A stretch of DNA of 64,000 nt from Mesorhizobium sp. dw_380 (GCF_018588885.1 NZ_JAFFIW010000018.1:59209-123208); one strand, 5' to 3'; shown: positions 18,280 to 28,269, counted from the first letter of the stretch. The notes: a model not told the origin generated them from the sequence alone. Translations and numbers: made by a program.

Positions 18280-21200
18280 CTATGCCGCTGGGCCCGGTGC
18301 GGGCTCGATATTGACCAGGAACGCCTTGTACTCGGGCGTCTCGATATTGGCGTCGCCGACAAAGGGAGTGAGCATGTTCGGGCCGAAGCCTTTCTTCGCC
18401 GCCCCGGTGAAGCCCCAGTGCAGCGGAATGCCTACGATGTGAATGGTCTTGCCATCGCAGATAAGCGGCTTGATCCGCTTGGTCACCATTGCCTTCGCTA
18501 CAACCGAACCGCGCTTCGACCAGACGCGCACCCAGCCGCCCTTGGTGATGCCCTTCTCGGCCGCAAGCTGTTCCGAAATCTCCACGAAGAACTCCGGCTG
18601 CATCACCGCATTGACGATGACGTGCTTGGTCCAGAAGTGGAAATGCTCGGTCAGGCGGTAGGAAGTCGCCGCATAGGGGAACTCCTTGGAACCCGCTTCG
18701 GCGAACTGGGCCATGTCGCCCTCGAATACGCGAGCGGCCGGATTGCCGCGGACTTTGGGCGCGAGCGGATTGACGATCGGCGACTCGAACGGCTCGTAGT
18801 GCGCCGGGAACGGTCCGTCGCGCATCATACCCCTGGTAAAGAGACGCGAGACGCCTTCCGGGTTCATGATGAACGGGCCGACCTGATCGGGCTTCGCGGT
18901 CGGCGCAATATCAGGCACGTCGTAACCCGACCATTTTTGGCCGTCCCATTCGATCACTTTGCGGCTCGGATCCCATGGTTTTCCGGTGAGGTCAGCCGAC
19001 GCCCTGTTATACAGAATGCGGCGGTTGGCGGGCCATGAGAACGCCCATTTCGAATAGAAGCCGGCGTCGTCCGGATCGGTTGTATCCCGCCGGGCCATGT
19101 TGTTGCCGTTCTCGTTGAAGCAGCCGGAATAGATCCAGCAGCCGCAGGCGGTCGAGCCGTCGTCACGCAGCGCGGCAAAGGCCGGCAGCAGCTTGCCGGC
19201 CTCGGCCAGCACCTTCGTCGGATCGGCCGTGTCGGTCACCTTGGCGAGCGCCCTTCCGTTGATCTCCTGGGCAAGCTCCTCGGCCTTCGGATCACCGGCA
19301 TTGGCATAAGGCCAGTTGAGCTTGACGATCGGATCGGCGAAGGCACCGCCTTCCTTGGTGTAGAGCTCCTTCAGGCGCAGGTAGAGCTGCGCCATGATCC
19401 ACGTATCGCGCTTGGCTTCGCCGGGGGGCGTGCCGCCGGCCCAATGCCACTGCAGCCAGCGCCCGGAATTGACCAGTGAGCCGTCGTCCTCGGCGAAGCA
19501 GGTGGAGGGCAGCTGGTAGACTTCAGTCTGGATCTGCGACGGATCGACATCGTTATATGGTCCATGGTTTTCCCAGAATCGCCCCGTCTCGGTGTCCAAC
19601 GGATCCATGATGACGAGGAATTTGAGCTTCGAGAGGGACTCGATCACCTTCTTCTTGTTCGGAGCCGCCTGCAGCGGGTTGAAGCCTTGGCAGAAATAAC
19701 CGTTCATCTTGCCCTGATGCATCAGCTCGAAAGCACGCAGCAGATCGTAGCCCGGCAGGTCGAGCTTCGGCAGGTAGTCATAGGCGAAGTCATTCTCCGG
19801 CGTTGCCGCGTCGCCCCACATAGACTTCTGGAAGCTGACAAAGAACTTCCTGTAGTTCTGCCAATAGCTCATCTGGTTCGGCCGGAGCGGTTTGAAAACG
19901 CGCGTCGACATGTAGGTGGCGAGGTCCGGCTCCTTCTGTGTCGGCAACGTCAGGTAGCCGGGCAGCAAGTTCGACATCAGCCCGATGTCGGTCAGCCCCT
20001 GGATGTTGGAGTGCCCGCGAAGCGCGTTCATGCCGCCGCCGCGTATGCCGATATTGCCGAGAACAAGCTGCAGCATCGCCATGGCGCGGATGTTCTGCGA
20101 GCCCTTCGAGTGCTGGGTCCAGCCGAGCGCATACATCGAGGTCATCGCCTTGATCGGCGAAGAGGTTTCCGCGACCATCGCGGCTACCTTCAGGAACCGG
20201 TCCTTGGGCGTGCCGCAGATGCGCTCGACCATCTCAGGCGTGTAGACCGCGACATGCTTCTTGAGCAGATTCCAGACGCAGCGGGGATTTGCCAGTGTCT
20301 CGTCGACAACGGCAAAGCCGTCCGGACCTATGTCATAGTCCCAACTGGACTTGTCGTAGTCCCGCTTCGCCTCGTCATAGCCGGAGAAGAGGCCGTCCTG
20401 ATACGTGAAGCCCTGCTTGACGACATAGGTCGCGTTGGTGAAGGCCTTCACATAGTCCCATTGCACCTTGTCGTTTTGGATACAGTAGTTGATCAGCCCG
20501 AGCAGGAACGCGATATCCGTTCCCTGGCGGATCGGCGCATAAACGTCGGACACTGAGGCCGAGCGCGTGAAGCGCGGGTCGATGACGATAAGCTTGGCGC
20601 CGCGGTTTGCCTTGGCCTCTGTAACCCATTTGAAGCCGCACGGATGCGCTTCCGCGGCATTGCCGCCCATGATCACAACAAGATCCGTATTCCTGATGTC
20701 CGTCCAGGAATTGGTCATTGCGCCGCGGCCGAATGTTGGGGCGAGACTCGCCACCGTGGGGCCGTGTCAGACACGCGCCTGGTTGTCGAACACCAGCATT
20801 CCCGTGCTGCGCACCACCTTGTAGGTCGCGAACGCGGTCTCATTGGTCGAAGCCGAGGCGGCGAGAAAGCCTGTGGTGATCCACCGGTTGACCGTCACGC
20901 CGTCATTGTTCCTTGCGACGAAGTTCTTGTCGCGATCGGCCTTCATCAAGCGGGCGATACGGCCGAGCGCGTCTTCCCAGCTTATCGGCTCGAACTTGTC
21001 GGTCCCGGGTTTGCGGACCATCGGATGCTGCAGGCGGGTCGGAGATTTCACGAAGCCGAGCAGAGCCGACCCCTTGGGGCACAAGGTGCCGCGATTGGTC
21101 GGGTGGTCGGTATCGCCCTCGATATGGGTGATGTCGGCCTTCTCGCCCTTTCTAAGATCGCCTTTCGAATACAGGATTATGCCGCAGGCTACCGAACAGT

Positions 21201-21366
21201 ACGGGCAAGTGTTGCGCGTCTCGGTCGTGTTGGCGAGCTTGAAAGACCGTATCGCTGCCGCATGCGCGGACTCGATGTCGGCGAAGCCGAAAGCGCCCAA
21301 CGTCGTGCCGGCGAGACCCGCGCCTGCCGTCTGCAGGAACGCGCGCCGTGATAGCTCAACATTCAT
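18280..21366 (-). CDS. fdoG: Selenocysteine-containing formate dehydrogenase alpha subunit
   Basis: A 1028-residue molybdopterin (bis-MGD) enzyme oxidising formate to CO2, exported by Tat. It starts MNVELSRRAFLQTAG, a twin-arginine signal, after GGAGGAAA. A 4Fe-4S site lies in NTCPYCSVACGI...TLCPKGSA. An in-frame TGA at 20767-20769 encodes Sec200 in NQARVUHGPTVASLAP, the active-site motif with the following His. Without readthrough it would appear as two frames (229 and 824 residues). A SECIS hairpin starts 11 nt after the UGA. The operon continues with fdoH, fdoI and fdhE. Confidence 0.97.
20738..20755 (-). promoter_or_regulatory. Bacterial SECIS element in fdoG
   Basis: On the minus strand GGTGGCGAGTCTCGCCCC folds as a 6-bp stem with a bulged U and an AGUCU loop. 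It begins 11 nt after the UGA codon, the same spacing and the same U bulge as in E. coli fdhF/fdnG. It recruits SelB. Confidence 0.9.
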
Positions 21367-21516
21367 CTGGATTTCCTCCCGCATTCCATGCCCATAGAGG
21401 CATCCAGAACCAAGAGATACGGACGCCATTTTTGAGCCGAATTGGCGTAATGTCAAACTGCTGAGGATCTAGGGCACAGATCGCAGTTGGCAAATGGTTC
21501 GCGCAAGAAAATGCGA

Positions 21517-21546
21517 TTGACGCTTTTCGGAATGTGACACTAAAGT
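21517..21546 (+). promoter_or_regulatory. Possible sigma70-type promoter for selD
   Basis: TTGACG (21517-21522) and TAAAGT (21541-21546) are separated by 18 bp. If used, transcription would begin near 21553, downstream of the GTG at 21534. That would favour a slightly later selD start. Confidence 0.4.
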
Positions 21547-22637
21547 ATGGCGTGGTGTTGGAAACGGCTCCCGCGTCGCGGGGCGATATAACCGAGGCAC
21601 CTCCGCGTCTGACCAGCCTTGCCCATGGCGGCGGTTGCGGCTGCAAGCTGGCGCCCTCCGTTCTTCAGCAGCTTCTAGCCGAAAAGGCGGAACCCAGCCT
21701 CTTTCGGCAACTCCTTGTCGGCACCGAAACTGGAGATGATGCTGCCGTCTGGCAGATCGACGACACGACCTGCGTGATTGCAACCACCGATTTCTTCATG
21801 CCGATGGTGGATGATCCGTACGACTTCGGCCGGATCGCCGCGGCCAACGCGCTCTCCGACGTTTACGCGATGGGCGGCCGGCCGATCATGGCGCTGGCCA
21901 TCCTAGGAATGCCTATCGAGAAGCTGCCGACGCAGGTGATACGGGAAATCCTGAAGGGCGGCCACGACGTCTGTGCCGCAGCCGGAATACCAGTCGCGGG
22001 TGGCCATTCGATCGACTCGCTGGAACCGATCTATGGGCTCGCCGTGATCGGCACCTGCCGGCCAGCAGACATCCGGCGTAATTCGGGAGCCAGGCCGGGA
22101 GATGCGCTGATCCTCACCAAGGGACTCGGCGTCGGAATCTATTCCGCGGCCATCAAGAAGAAAGCGTTGTCGCCTGGCGGCTATCAAGAGATGATTGCGT
22201 CGACGACCCTTCTCAACCGGATCGGGTCGGAGCTCTCCAAGGACCCAAACGTGCATGCGATGACCGATGTGACCGGCTTTGGTCTGCTCGGACATGCTCT
22301 TGAGATGGCGCGCGGCTCGATCTGCGCACTCGTGATCCACGACCATGACGTTCCGGTCTTTGCACAGGCGGCATCGCTTGCGGAACAAGGCTTCGTCACC
22401 GGTGCATCGCGGCGTAATTGGGCGAGCTACAGCGAAGCGGTGCGACTGCATGAAGGCGTGCCGGAGTGGCGACGCGATCTTCTTACCGATCCACAAACCT
22501 CGGGCGGACTGCTGATTGCCTGCGAACCCGGCAGCGCCGATGCCCTGACCGAGACAATCGTCGCAAGCGGCTATCCGTCGGCGAGTGTGATCGGATGTGT
22601 CGAAGCCGGCCAACCTACCGTAGCGATCGAGGAATGA
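21534..22637 (+). CDS. selD: Selenide, water dikinase (selenophosphate synthetase)
   Basis: A protein of up to 367 residues that makes selenophosphate from selenide and ATP for SelA. The N-terminal catalytic loop LTSLAHGGGCGCKLAPSVL has the conserved Cys/Lys. The PurM-like ATP-binding blocks are DDAAVW, TTDFFMPMVDDPYDFGRIAA, ANALSDVYAMGG and MTDVTGFGLLGH. The start is uncertain: GTG at 21534, or GTG at 21552/21555, which fit the promoter better. It is divergent from fdoG; this completes the selenocysteine set. Confidence 0.95.
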   Translation: MTLKYGVVLETAPASRGDITEAPPRLTSLAHGGGCGCKLAPSVLQQLLAEKAEPSLFRQLLVGTETGDDAAVWQIDDTTCVIATTDFFMPMVDDPYDFGRIAAANALSDVYAMGGRPIMALAILGMPIEKLPTQVIREILKGGHDVCAAAGIPVAGGHSIDSLEPIYGLAVIGTCRPADIRRNSGARPGDALILTKGLGVGIYSAAIKKKALSPGGYQEMIASTTLLNRIGSELSKDPNVHAMTDVTGFGLLGHALEMARGSICALVIHDHDVPVFAQAASLAEQGFVTGASRRNWASYSEAVRLHEGVPEWRRDLLTDPQTSGGLLIACEPGSADALTETIVASGYPSASVIGCVEAGQPTVAIEE

Positions 22638-22871
22638 CCGTCGCTTCTGATCGGTGGCTGTCGTGGCTGTCAGCATACCCCTCGAGCGAGGCTTCACGAC
22701 CCTCCCGGCAGTGCTAAGTGAAAGCACACCTTGTTGCTGGGCGTGTAACCATGCGGAACAATGCGGGAGGCTTTGCAATTCTGGCCCATGAAAAAGCCAA
22801 CAAAATCAATGGTTCTGCCACATCCTCCCGGCCTCACCACAATCATTGATTTTGCAACGAAAGAATTCGGC

Positions 22872-23122
22872 AATTGGAACGGTGACGGTACTTTTGATGG
22901 CGGTGTGGGCACGCCGTCGAACGCTGCAAAGTGCAAAAAATCGTCCGATTGTTCTCGATAATTGGTGAAACCTCAAAATATTTTTTGCGGCGATTTTCCC
23001 TTTAAAATCAACAACGTAACTTTTCGACGGACCATGCGTCGGCTTTCGGTGCCGCAAGCAAAAAACCCAGCTGGATCAATAACCTAGCTTGGTCAAAAAC
23101 AATTGAGTGGGAGTGACGGGGA
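22872..23122 (-). repeat. Dispersed ~250-bp repeat, copy 2 (with short conserved peptide frame)
   Basis: A direct repeat of 10259-10511, on the other side of the selenium/formate module. The minus frame 22806-23057 encodes KPTHGPSKSYVVDFKGKIA and later KSTVTVPIAEF, matching KSTVTKFIA of copy 1. Upstream of the peptide, WVFCLRHRK parallels MVFFLSSTQK of copy 1, but an in-frame stop lies a few codons before. The remaining sequence of 22638-23381 shows no supportable gene. Confidence 0.65.
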
Positions 23123-23381
23123 GTACTGTGGAGTAAAGCAGGCTAAAGCGTCGTACTATAGGCGATGTTGTCTCGGCAATAGTAGTCGATCGTTCTCGCG
23201 TTGCCATGCAGGATGTACCGTCTCACCAGATGAATGGAATCAAGCGCCGGCGCACGCGGCGCGCATAATCATCATAGCCCTTGAGACCCCCGTGCGCAGC
23301 GTCTGCTCCTCTGGAAGCGGCCTTGCAGGCGGAACACATCCGTATCGCTTCGGTGACAGGCCGAACGATGGCGCGCCCTAA

Positions 23382-24341
23382 TCAAATATGCCGGCGATCG
23401 GCGGACATTTCTCTGACTGCTTCTGCGCCAGGATGCGCTGGAATCGGAATGAACCGGGCTTGGAGATTGTCGAGGAGCCATGCGCCTGCGCGTCCCAGAG
23501 GCCGGTCTCGCAGATGCGCGGCGTAGATTGTCAGCGGGCCGTGAACACTGGCGGGATCGTCTTCGATTTGCAACGGTACGAGACGTTCTTCGGCCAGAAA
23601 CGGCATCACCAGATGTTCGGGCATTCGGCACCAGCCAAGTCCTGCTACGAGGAAATCCAGTCGGCGACCAAGCTCGACAAACCGCCATACCTTGGAGCCG
23701 ATAACACCGTAGCCCGGACTATCCGGCGTGGACGGATCAGATAGCACGAGCTGAACATGCTCATCCAGGTCCGCGCGCGTGACAGGACGGCCGAGCCGGG
23801 CCAGTGGATGGATTGGCGCCACGACCGGAACCAGGCGCACCCCGAGCAACGGCAAAGCTACGATATCCTCAGGCACGTCAGGCAGAAGCACGCAGAAAGC
23901 GAGCGCGGCATCTCCCCGGCGCAATCGCCGCTCGGCGCCTCCGAGCCCCTCCGTCGAGAAGCTCACCGGCAGGTGAGGAAATGCGTCGCGGAGCGCATGG
24001 AGGCTATCGATAAACGGCGCGGTGGGCACCAAGGGATCAATTGCGACCGCAAGCTCGGGCTCCAGCCCATTCCGCGTTGCGGCAGCCATCGCCTCGAAAC
24101 GTGCCGTGCTTGAGAGGATGATGCGCGCTTGGTTAAGCAACGCACGGCCTGCATCGGTCAGATGCGGGCGATAGTTGCTGCGATCGAACAGGGTAACCCC
24201 CTGCGCATCTTCCAGCGTTGCGATGGCCTGGCTGATCGCGGATTGGGCGCGGCGGAGTTTGCGACTAGCAGCCGAGAAGCTGCCGGTTTCAGCGATCGCC
24301 ACCAGCACACGTAGCTGGTCGAGGGTCAGGCTACCCAGCAT
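23382..24341 (-). CDS. LysR family transcriptional regulator
   Basis: A 319-residue LysR regulator with helix-turn-helix AETGSFSAASRKLRRAQSAI followed by SQAIATLEDAQGVTLFDRS, and an effector-binding domain. It is divergent from the azoreductase gene at 24479, so that is the likely target. An imperfect dyad around 24356-24384 (AGAGATGATC / ATCATTATCTCT) could be its operator. The effector is unknown. Confidence 0.9.
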   Translation of the reverse strand: MLGSLTLDQLRVLVAIAETGSFSAASRKLRRAQSAISQAIATLEDAQGVTLFDRSNYRPHLTDAGRALLNQARIILSSTARFEAMAAATRNGLEPELAVAIDPLVPTAPFIDSLHALRDAFPHLPVSFSTEGLGGAERRLRRGDAALAFCVLLPDVPEDIVALPLLGVRLVPVVAPIHPLARLGRPVTRADLDEHVQLVLSDPSTPDSPGYGVIGSKVWRFVELGRRLDFLVAGLGWCRMPEHLVMPFLAEERLVPLQIEDDPASVHGPLTIYAAHLRDRPLGRAGAWLLDNLQARFIPIPAHPGAEAVREMSADRRHI

Positions 24342-24355
24342 CCATCATCCAAACA

Positions 24356-24384
24356 GATAGAGATGATCGGATCATTATCTCTTT
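24356..24384. promoter_or_regulatory. Imperfect dyad between LysR and azoreductase genes
   Basis: AGAGATGAT and ATCATTATCTCT face each other around CGG in the 137-bp divergent promoter region. Position and symmetry suit a LysR binding site. Weak evidence by itself. Confidence 0.35.
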
Positions 24385-24478
24385 TAATAGAGAGGGTCCA
24401 GTGCGCAAGCTGCACTCATGCAACGGCAGCCGATCTCCGGCTTCCGCTTCGGCTGACCTAAATCCAAGGAGACCATTC

Positions 24479-25129
24479 ATGCCCCACCTTCTCGTCGTCG
24501 AGACCAGCCCGCGCGGTGATTACTCGATCTCGCGCAATCTCACCCGTCGCTTCGTCGCTGAATGGCAGGCGGCGCGGCCCGATGGGCAGGTGATTACCCG
24601 CGATCTGATGGAAACGGGCCTGTCGTTCGTGAACGCGCCGTGGCTTCAGGCTTATTTCACGCCGCCCGAGCAGCATTCAACCGAGATGACAGAAGTGCTT
24701 CGGCTGTCGGACGAACTTGTCGCGGAGCTGCTGACGGCCGAACATCTCGTCATATCCACACCCGTGTACAACTACAACATCCCGGCGGTACTCAAGGCTT
24801 GGGTCGATCACATCGTGCGCAAGGGGCTGACGCTCGGGATGGATGGGAAAGGTCTTGTCATAGGCAAGAAGGCGACCGTGCTGATGGCTTCTGGTGGCGT
24901 CTACACCGAGGGTTCCCCAATCCGCCATCGAGATATCGCGACCCAGTATCTGCGCGTGATTCTGGACGCCATCGGCATTGCCGACGTGACTTTCGTTGCG
25001 GCAGGTGGAGCGAAGGCTGTCGATATGGGCGAGATCGGGCGCGAGGACTTCTTGGACAAGTTCCAGGGAGAAATCAGGGCAGCTGCCGCTAGCCCTGCTT
25101 TCGGGACGGGCTCGGCGCGTGCCGCTTAA
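24479..25129 (+). CDS. azoR: FMN-dependent NADH:quinone/azo reductase
   Basis: A 216-residue flavodoxin-fold enzyme that reduces quinones and azo compounds by two-electron transfer from NADH. The FMN phosphate loop SPRGDYSISRNL is near residue 10, and the family block ISTPVYNYNIPAVLKAWVDH is near residue 95, with MASGGVYTEGS after it. The start at 24479 has AAGGAG upstream. It is divergent from a LysR gene, a common arrangement for electrophile-responsive azoreductases. Confidence 0.9.
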   Translation: MPHLLVVETSPRGDYSISRNLTRRFVAEWQAARPDGQVITRDLMETGLSFVNAPWLQAYFTPPEQHSTEMTEVLRLSDELVAELLTAEHLVISTPVYNYNIPAVLKAWVDHIVRKGLTLGMDGKGLVIGKKATVLMASGGVYTEGSPIRHRDIATQYLRVILDAIGIADVTFVAAGGAKAVDMGEIGREDFLDKFQGEIRAAAASPAFGTGSARAA

Positions 25130-25165
25130 CCAATCGCGTGAGATCGGGCGTGAGAGCCCAGCGGG

Positions 25166-25282
25166 CTGGAACAAGGACGACGCGAAATCACACTGTTCAA
25201 GAATTCCGGCGGCGCCCATCTCGATCTCTTCACGGCGCAGGAACTGCTGAAACGGATCCGCCGGGAAATGGAGTACAGTTGA
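25166..25282 (+). pseudogene. Remnant resembling the C-terminus of an ornithine cyclodeaminase-family protein
   Basis: The frame ending at TGA 25280-25282 reads REITLFKNSGGAHLDLFTAQ, similar to the end of ornithine cyclodeaminase/mu-crystallin family proteins. Nothing upstream continues it because azoR ends at 25129. It is likely a left-over fragment. Confidence 0.4.
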
Positions 25283-25371
25283 TCGAAACCGGCCTCGATG
25301 AAGGCACCCATCTCGTCGCTGGCGGCCTCGGCAGACCCGACGGTTTTGAGCGCGGGTATTTTGTCCCGCAG
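25273..25371 (+). pseudogene. Remnant resembling an aldehyde dehydrogenase internal segment
   Basis: In a different frame from the previous fragment, VQLIETGLDEGTHLVAGG then GRPDGFERGYFV matches the segment of aldehyde dehydrogenases before the catalytic-domain end. Homology fades afterwards. The rest up to 25540 appears degenerate. Confidence 0.45.
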
Positions 25372-25540
25372 ATCTGCCGCTCTGTCGGGCGTCTCCCCGC
25401 TCTTCGAACGGCGCCCAGACGCCGTCAGGCCCACCCCAACCTTCGCGACTTTGTGGCCTTCAAATATTCGGTCGCGCGCTGCTCGAAGAAGTTAGCGCGC
25501 GCGACCAGTTCCCGGCGTCGATCACACGGTCGTAGATCGA

Positions 25541-26140
25541 TTACTGCTCCTTCTTGAACAAATCCTGGAAGATGAGCTGGCCCCAAGTGCGGCCGCGTGC
25601 GTGCACCAGCGCGCCACCCTCGTTGAGCTTTCCCAGCTTGACGGGTGCGAACCCGAGTTGTTTGGCCAAATCCGCCACGGGAGCGATCGCGTCCTCGTCG
25701 TCGCTCGACAGAAAGACGACCCGGTGGCCGCCCTCGACGACCGGATCGGCAGCCAGGGTAGCTGCAATCAAGTGATTGAAACCTTTCACGAACTTGGCGC
25801 CGGTGAACGACTTCGCAACGAAGGCGGACGACGGGAGACCGTCCAGCTCCTCAAGGGGAACTAACGCGTTCATCGCGTCGATGACCGTCTTGCCTTTCCA
25901 GCTCGGCAGGGCCTTCGCAACCTCGCGATGTTCCCCGAACGGGATCGCCAAGATGATTGTGTCTGCCTCGAGCGCATCCCGCAGCGACTTGGCGACGACC
26001 GTGGGTCCAATCGCCCGAGCCTGCGGCGCCAACGCCTCGGGCGGCCGGCGGCTCGCGACGGCCACCTTGATGTTCTTACGGGCGAAGGCGTGGGCGAGGG
26101 CCTGGCCTATCTTGCCGAATCCTACAATTGCATAGCTCAT
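25541..26140 (-). CDS. NADP-binding oxidoreductase (F420-dependent NADP reductase-like)
   Basis: A 199-residue Rossmann protein starting MSYAIVGFGKIGQALAHAFA, a GxGxxG nucleotide site, with the ASRR segment that reads the NADP phosphate. Later blocks ADTIILAIPFGEHREVAKAL and KTVIDAMNAL, and GGHRVVFLSSDDEDA, match the F420H2:NADP oxidoreductase-like family found widely in bacteria lacking F420. The true substrate is unknown. It is followed downstream by gene remnants. Confidence 0.85.
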   Translation of the reverse strand: MSYAIVGFGKIGQALAHAFARKNIKVAVASRRPPEALAPQARAIGPTVVAKSLRDALEADTIILAIPFGEHREVAKALPSWKGKTVIDAMNALVPLEELDGLPSSAFVAKSFTGAKFVKGFNHLIAATLAADPVVEGGHRVVFLSSDDEDAIAPVADLAKQLGFAPVKLGKLNEGGALVHARGRTWGQLIFQDLFKKEQ

Positions 26141-26293
26141 AATGCTTCTCCGATCCGTGTTGATATTGATTCCCCGGCCTTCAACGGCGCTGGGTTACCC
26201 GTTTCGCTGCATGGCGACCTTCGCGTAGACGTCCCGCCGTGAACGACTTCGGCGCGGCCGGACGGTCAGCCGCTCCCGCGATCCGGCGCGATT

Positions 26294-27028
26294 TCAGATG
26301 GCCGAGAAGCCGCCGTCGACATTCAACTCCATCCCATTCACGAAGCTCGAATCGTCTGAAGCAAGAAACAGCGCGACCGCCGCAATTTCCTCAGGACGGC
26401 CCATCTTTCCCCGCGGGATCAGGGATTCGAACATCTGCTTCGCCTCCTCGGTGAGAACCTGGTCCTGCATCGGCGTGGCGATCGGCCCCGGGTGCAGCAC
26501 GTTCACCCGGATATTCCTGACCTTGAGTTCGTTGAGCCAACCGCGTGCGAATGCGTGCAACGTCGCCTTGCTCGCCGCATACACGCTGTAGCCAGGAAAA
26601 CCTTTGATCGAAGCAACTGACCCGGTCATGAAGATCGATCCGCCATCGTTGAACAGCGGCAACGCCTTCTGAACCGTAAACAGCGTGCCGCGCGCATTCA
26701 GGTTGAAGGCCGCATCGAAGTGCTGCTCGGTAATCTCGCCCAGTGGGACGGCTTCGCCCATGCCGGCGCTCGCGTACAGGATGTCGATCTTGCCCTTTTC
26801 CCGCTTGACCGTGTCGAACAGACGGTCGAGGTCGTCGAGATTGGCCGCGTCGCCGCGCACGCCGGTCACGTTTCGGCCAATCAGCTTGACGGCCTCGTCG
26901 AGCGCCTCCTGCCTCCGGCCCGTGATGAAAACATAGGCGCCTTCTTCAACGAACCGCTTGGCGCTCGCCAGCGCCATGCCGCTCGATCCACCCGTGATGA
27001 CTGCAACCTTACCGTCTAGCTTTCCCAT
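26294..27028 (-). CDS. Short-chain dehydrogenase/reductase
   Basis: A 244-residue classical SDR. The cofactor loop is TGGSSGMA, where the third glycine of TGxxxGxG is replaced by Ala. The catalytic set is visible as MTGSVAS and YAASK, with LHPGPIATPM after it. The start MGKLDGKVAVITGG at 27028 follows GGAAGGAAAAG. It is divergent from the LysR gene at 27310, which likely regulates it. Substrate unknown. Confidence 0.92.
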   Translation of the reverse strand: MGKLDGKVAVITGGSSGMALASAKRFVEEGAYVFITGRRQEALDEAVKLIGRNVTGVRGDAANLDDLDRLFDTVKREKGKIDILYASAGMGEAVPLGEITEQHFDAAFNLNARGTLFTVQKALPLFNDGGSIFMTGSVASIKGFPGYSVYAASKATLHAFARGWLNELKVRNIRVNVLHPGPIATPMQDQVLTEEAKQMFESLIPRGKMGRPEEIAAVALFLASDDSSFVNGMELNVDGGFSAI

Positions 27029-27289
27029 GACTTTTCCTTCCAGGCTCTGCCTTTGGTCGTTCGGGAAGAACCCCGAGAGCCTGGAAATAAGTCTGCCGGG
27101 GTCAGGCGTTGAGTGCGGAAGCGTGCACATCGGTGGTGCGAAATCGATCCGGCTGGACGACTGACGCCAGCCGCGACGATCGGTGTCCGCCGTTCGGAAT
27201 TGGGCCGCGCTCGTCGACATAAGCTATGATGACCGCCCGTACTGCGTTAGATACAGGCTTTGGAAGGCGCACCGCGCGGTGCCGGATTG

Positions 27290-27321
27290 CACCATGATCG
27301 ACTGGCACCATGATCGACTGG
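27290..27321 (+). repeat. 16-bp tandem duplication covering the LysR start codon
   Basis: CACCATGATCGACTGG occurs twice in a row (27290-27305 and 27306-27321). Each copy carries an ATG ATC GAC TGG, but the copies are in different frames. Only the second (27310) opens the LysR frame. Confidence 0.8.
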
Positions 27322-28206
27322 GATGACATTCGCTACTTTCTTGCCGTGGCGCGGGGAGGCTCGGTGCGGGCTGCCGCCGAGGGCCTCGGGGTGTATCACT
27401 CGACCGTGCTGCGACGCATCGCACAGCTCGAGGAACGCCTCGGGGCGCATATGTTCGAAAAGCTGCCTTCGGGCTACCGCCTGACGGCTGCGGGCGAGGA
27501 GGTCCTCGAGCTCGCGAACCAGATGGAAGCGTCGTCGCACCAGCTGGAGACGCGCGTCTTCGGGCGCGACCAGAGCGTGCGCGGGCTTCTGCGGGTGACG
27601 TTGGCTCCGAGCCTCGCGACACACCTGCTCATGCCGGACTTCGCCGATTTCGGGCGTCTGCATCCAGACATCGAGATGGAAATCTTGTCGTCCGGCGAGT
27701 TGGCAAATCTGACCAACCGAGAGGCCGACGTGGCGATCCGCGTCGTCTATGACCGCAAAACCCTGCCGCTCAATCTTCACGGCCTGAAGGGACCGGAGCT
27801 GTTCGGCGCCGTCTACATGTCCTGCGATCGACTAGCCGCATGGCGTGCGGGCGCGCCTGATCCCATCCGGTGGATCGTCATAAGCATTCATGGAATTCCG
27901 GATTGGGCCAGCGAGGGTGAGGTTCGCACCACGGGGGTTCCATTCAGGACCACGGACGCCGAGGCGCAGATCGTTGCTGTACGGCAAGGGCTCGGGATCA
28001 CGACACTGCCGTGCTTCGTCGGAGATGCCGACCCCCTGCTGGTGAGGGTGCCGGGCACCGACCTGCACATGTACGGAACGCTCTGGCTTCTCACACAGGG
28101 GGAGACACGCAAGACGAAACGCGTGCGGCTCTTCACGGAGTTCGTATCCCGCAGGCTCGCCGCGTACGCTCCGCTTCTCGCGGGGCTGTCCATATCGCGC
28201 GACTGA
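27310..28206 (+). CDS. LysR family transcriptional regulator
   Basis: A 298-residue LysR regulator beginning MIDWDDIRYFLAVARGGSVR. The winged helix AAAEGLGVYHSTVLRRIAQL is followed by an effector-binding domain of the type common in regulators of SDR genes. It is divergent from the SDR at 27028. A decoy ATG lies 16 bp upstream inside a tandem duplication. A perfect palindrome follows the stop. Confidence 0.9.
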   Translation: MIDWDDIRYFLAVARGGSVRAAAEGLGVYHSTVLRRIAQLEERLGAHMFEKLPSGYRLTAAGEEVLELANQMEASSHQLETRVFGRDQSVRGLLRVTLAPSLATHLLMPDFADFGRLHPDIEMEILSSGELANLTNREADVAIRVVYDRKTLPLNLHGLKGPELFGAVYMSCDRLAAWRAGAPDPIRWIVISIHGIPDWASEGEVRTTGVPFRTTDAEAQIVAVRQGLGITTLPCFVGDADPLLVRVPGTDLHMYGTLWLLTQGETRKTKRVRLFTEFVSRRLAAYAPLLAGLSISRD

Positions 28207-28212
28207 CGCCCG

Positions 28213-28232
28213 GCAGGTCGCCGGCGACCTGC
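28213..28232. terminator. Perfect 20-bp palindrome after the LysR gene
   Basis: GCAGGTCGCCGGCGACCTGC is exactly self-complementary and starts 7 nt after the LysR stop. A short T-rich stretch (GGATTTTCG) follows. It may act as a terminator or mark an insertion boundary. Confidence 0.45.
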
Positions 28233-28269
28233 TTCGGATTTTCGAAGGCGGTGGTGCCAGCGCCCGCCG

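Noticed and set aside
20767..20769. Nonsense mutation in fdoG
   Set aside because: The TGA is at the active-site Sec position, with a SECIS and a full selA/selB/selC/selD set.
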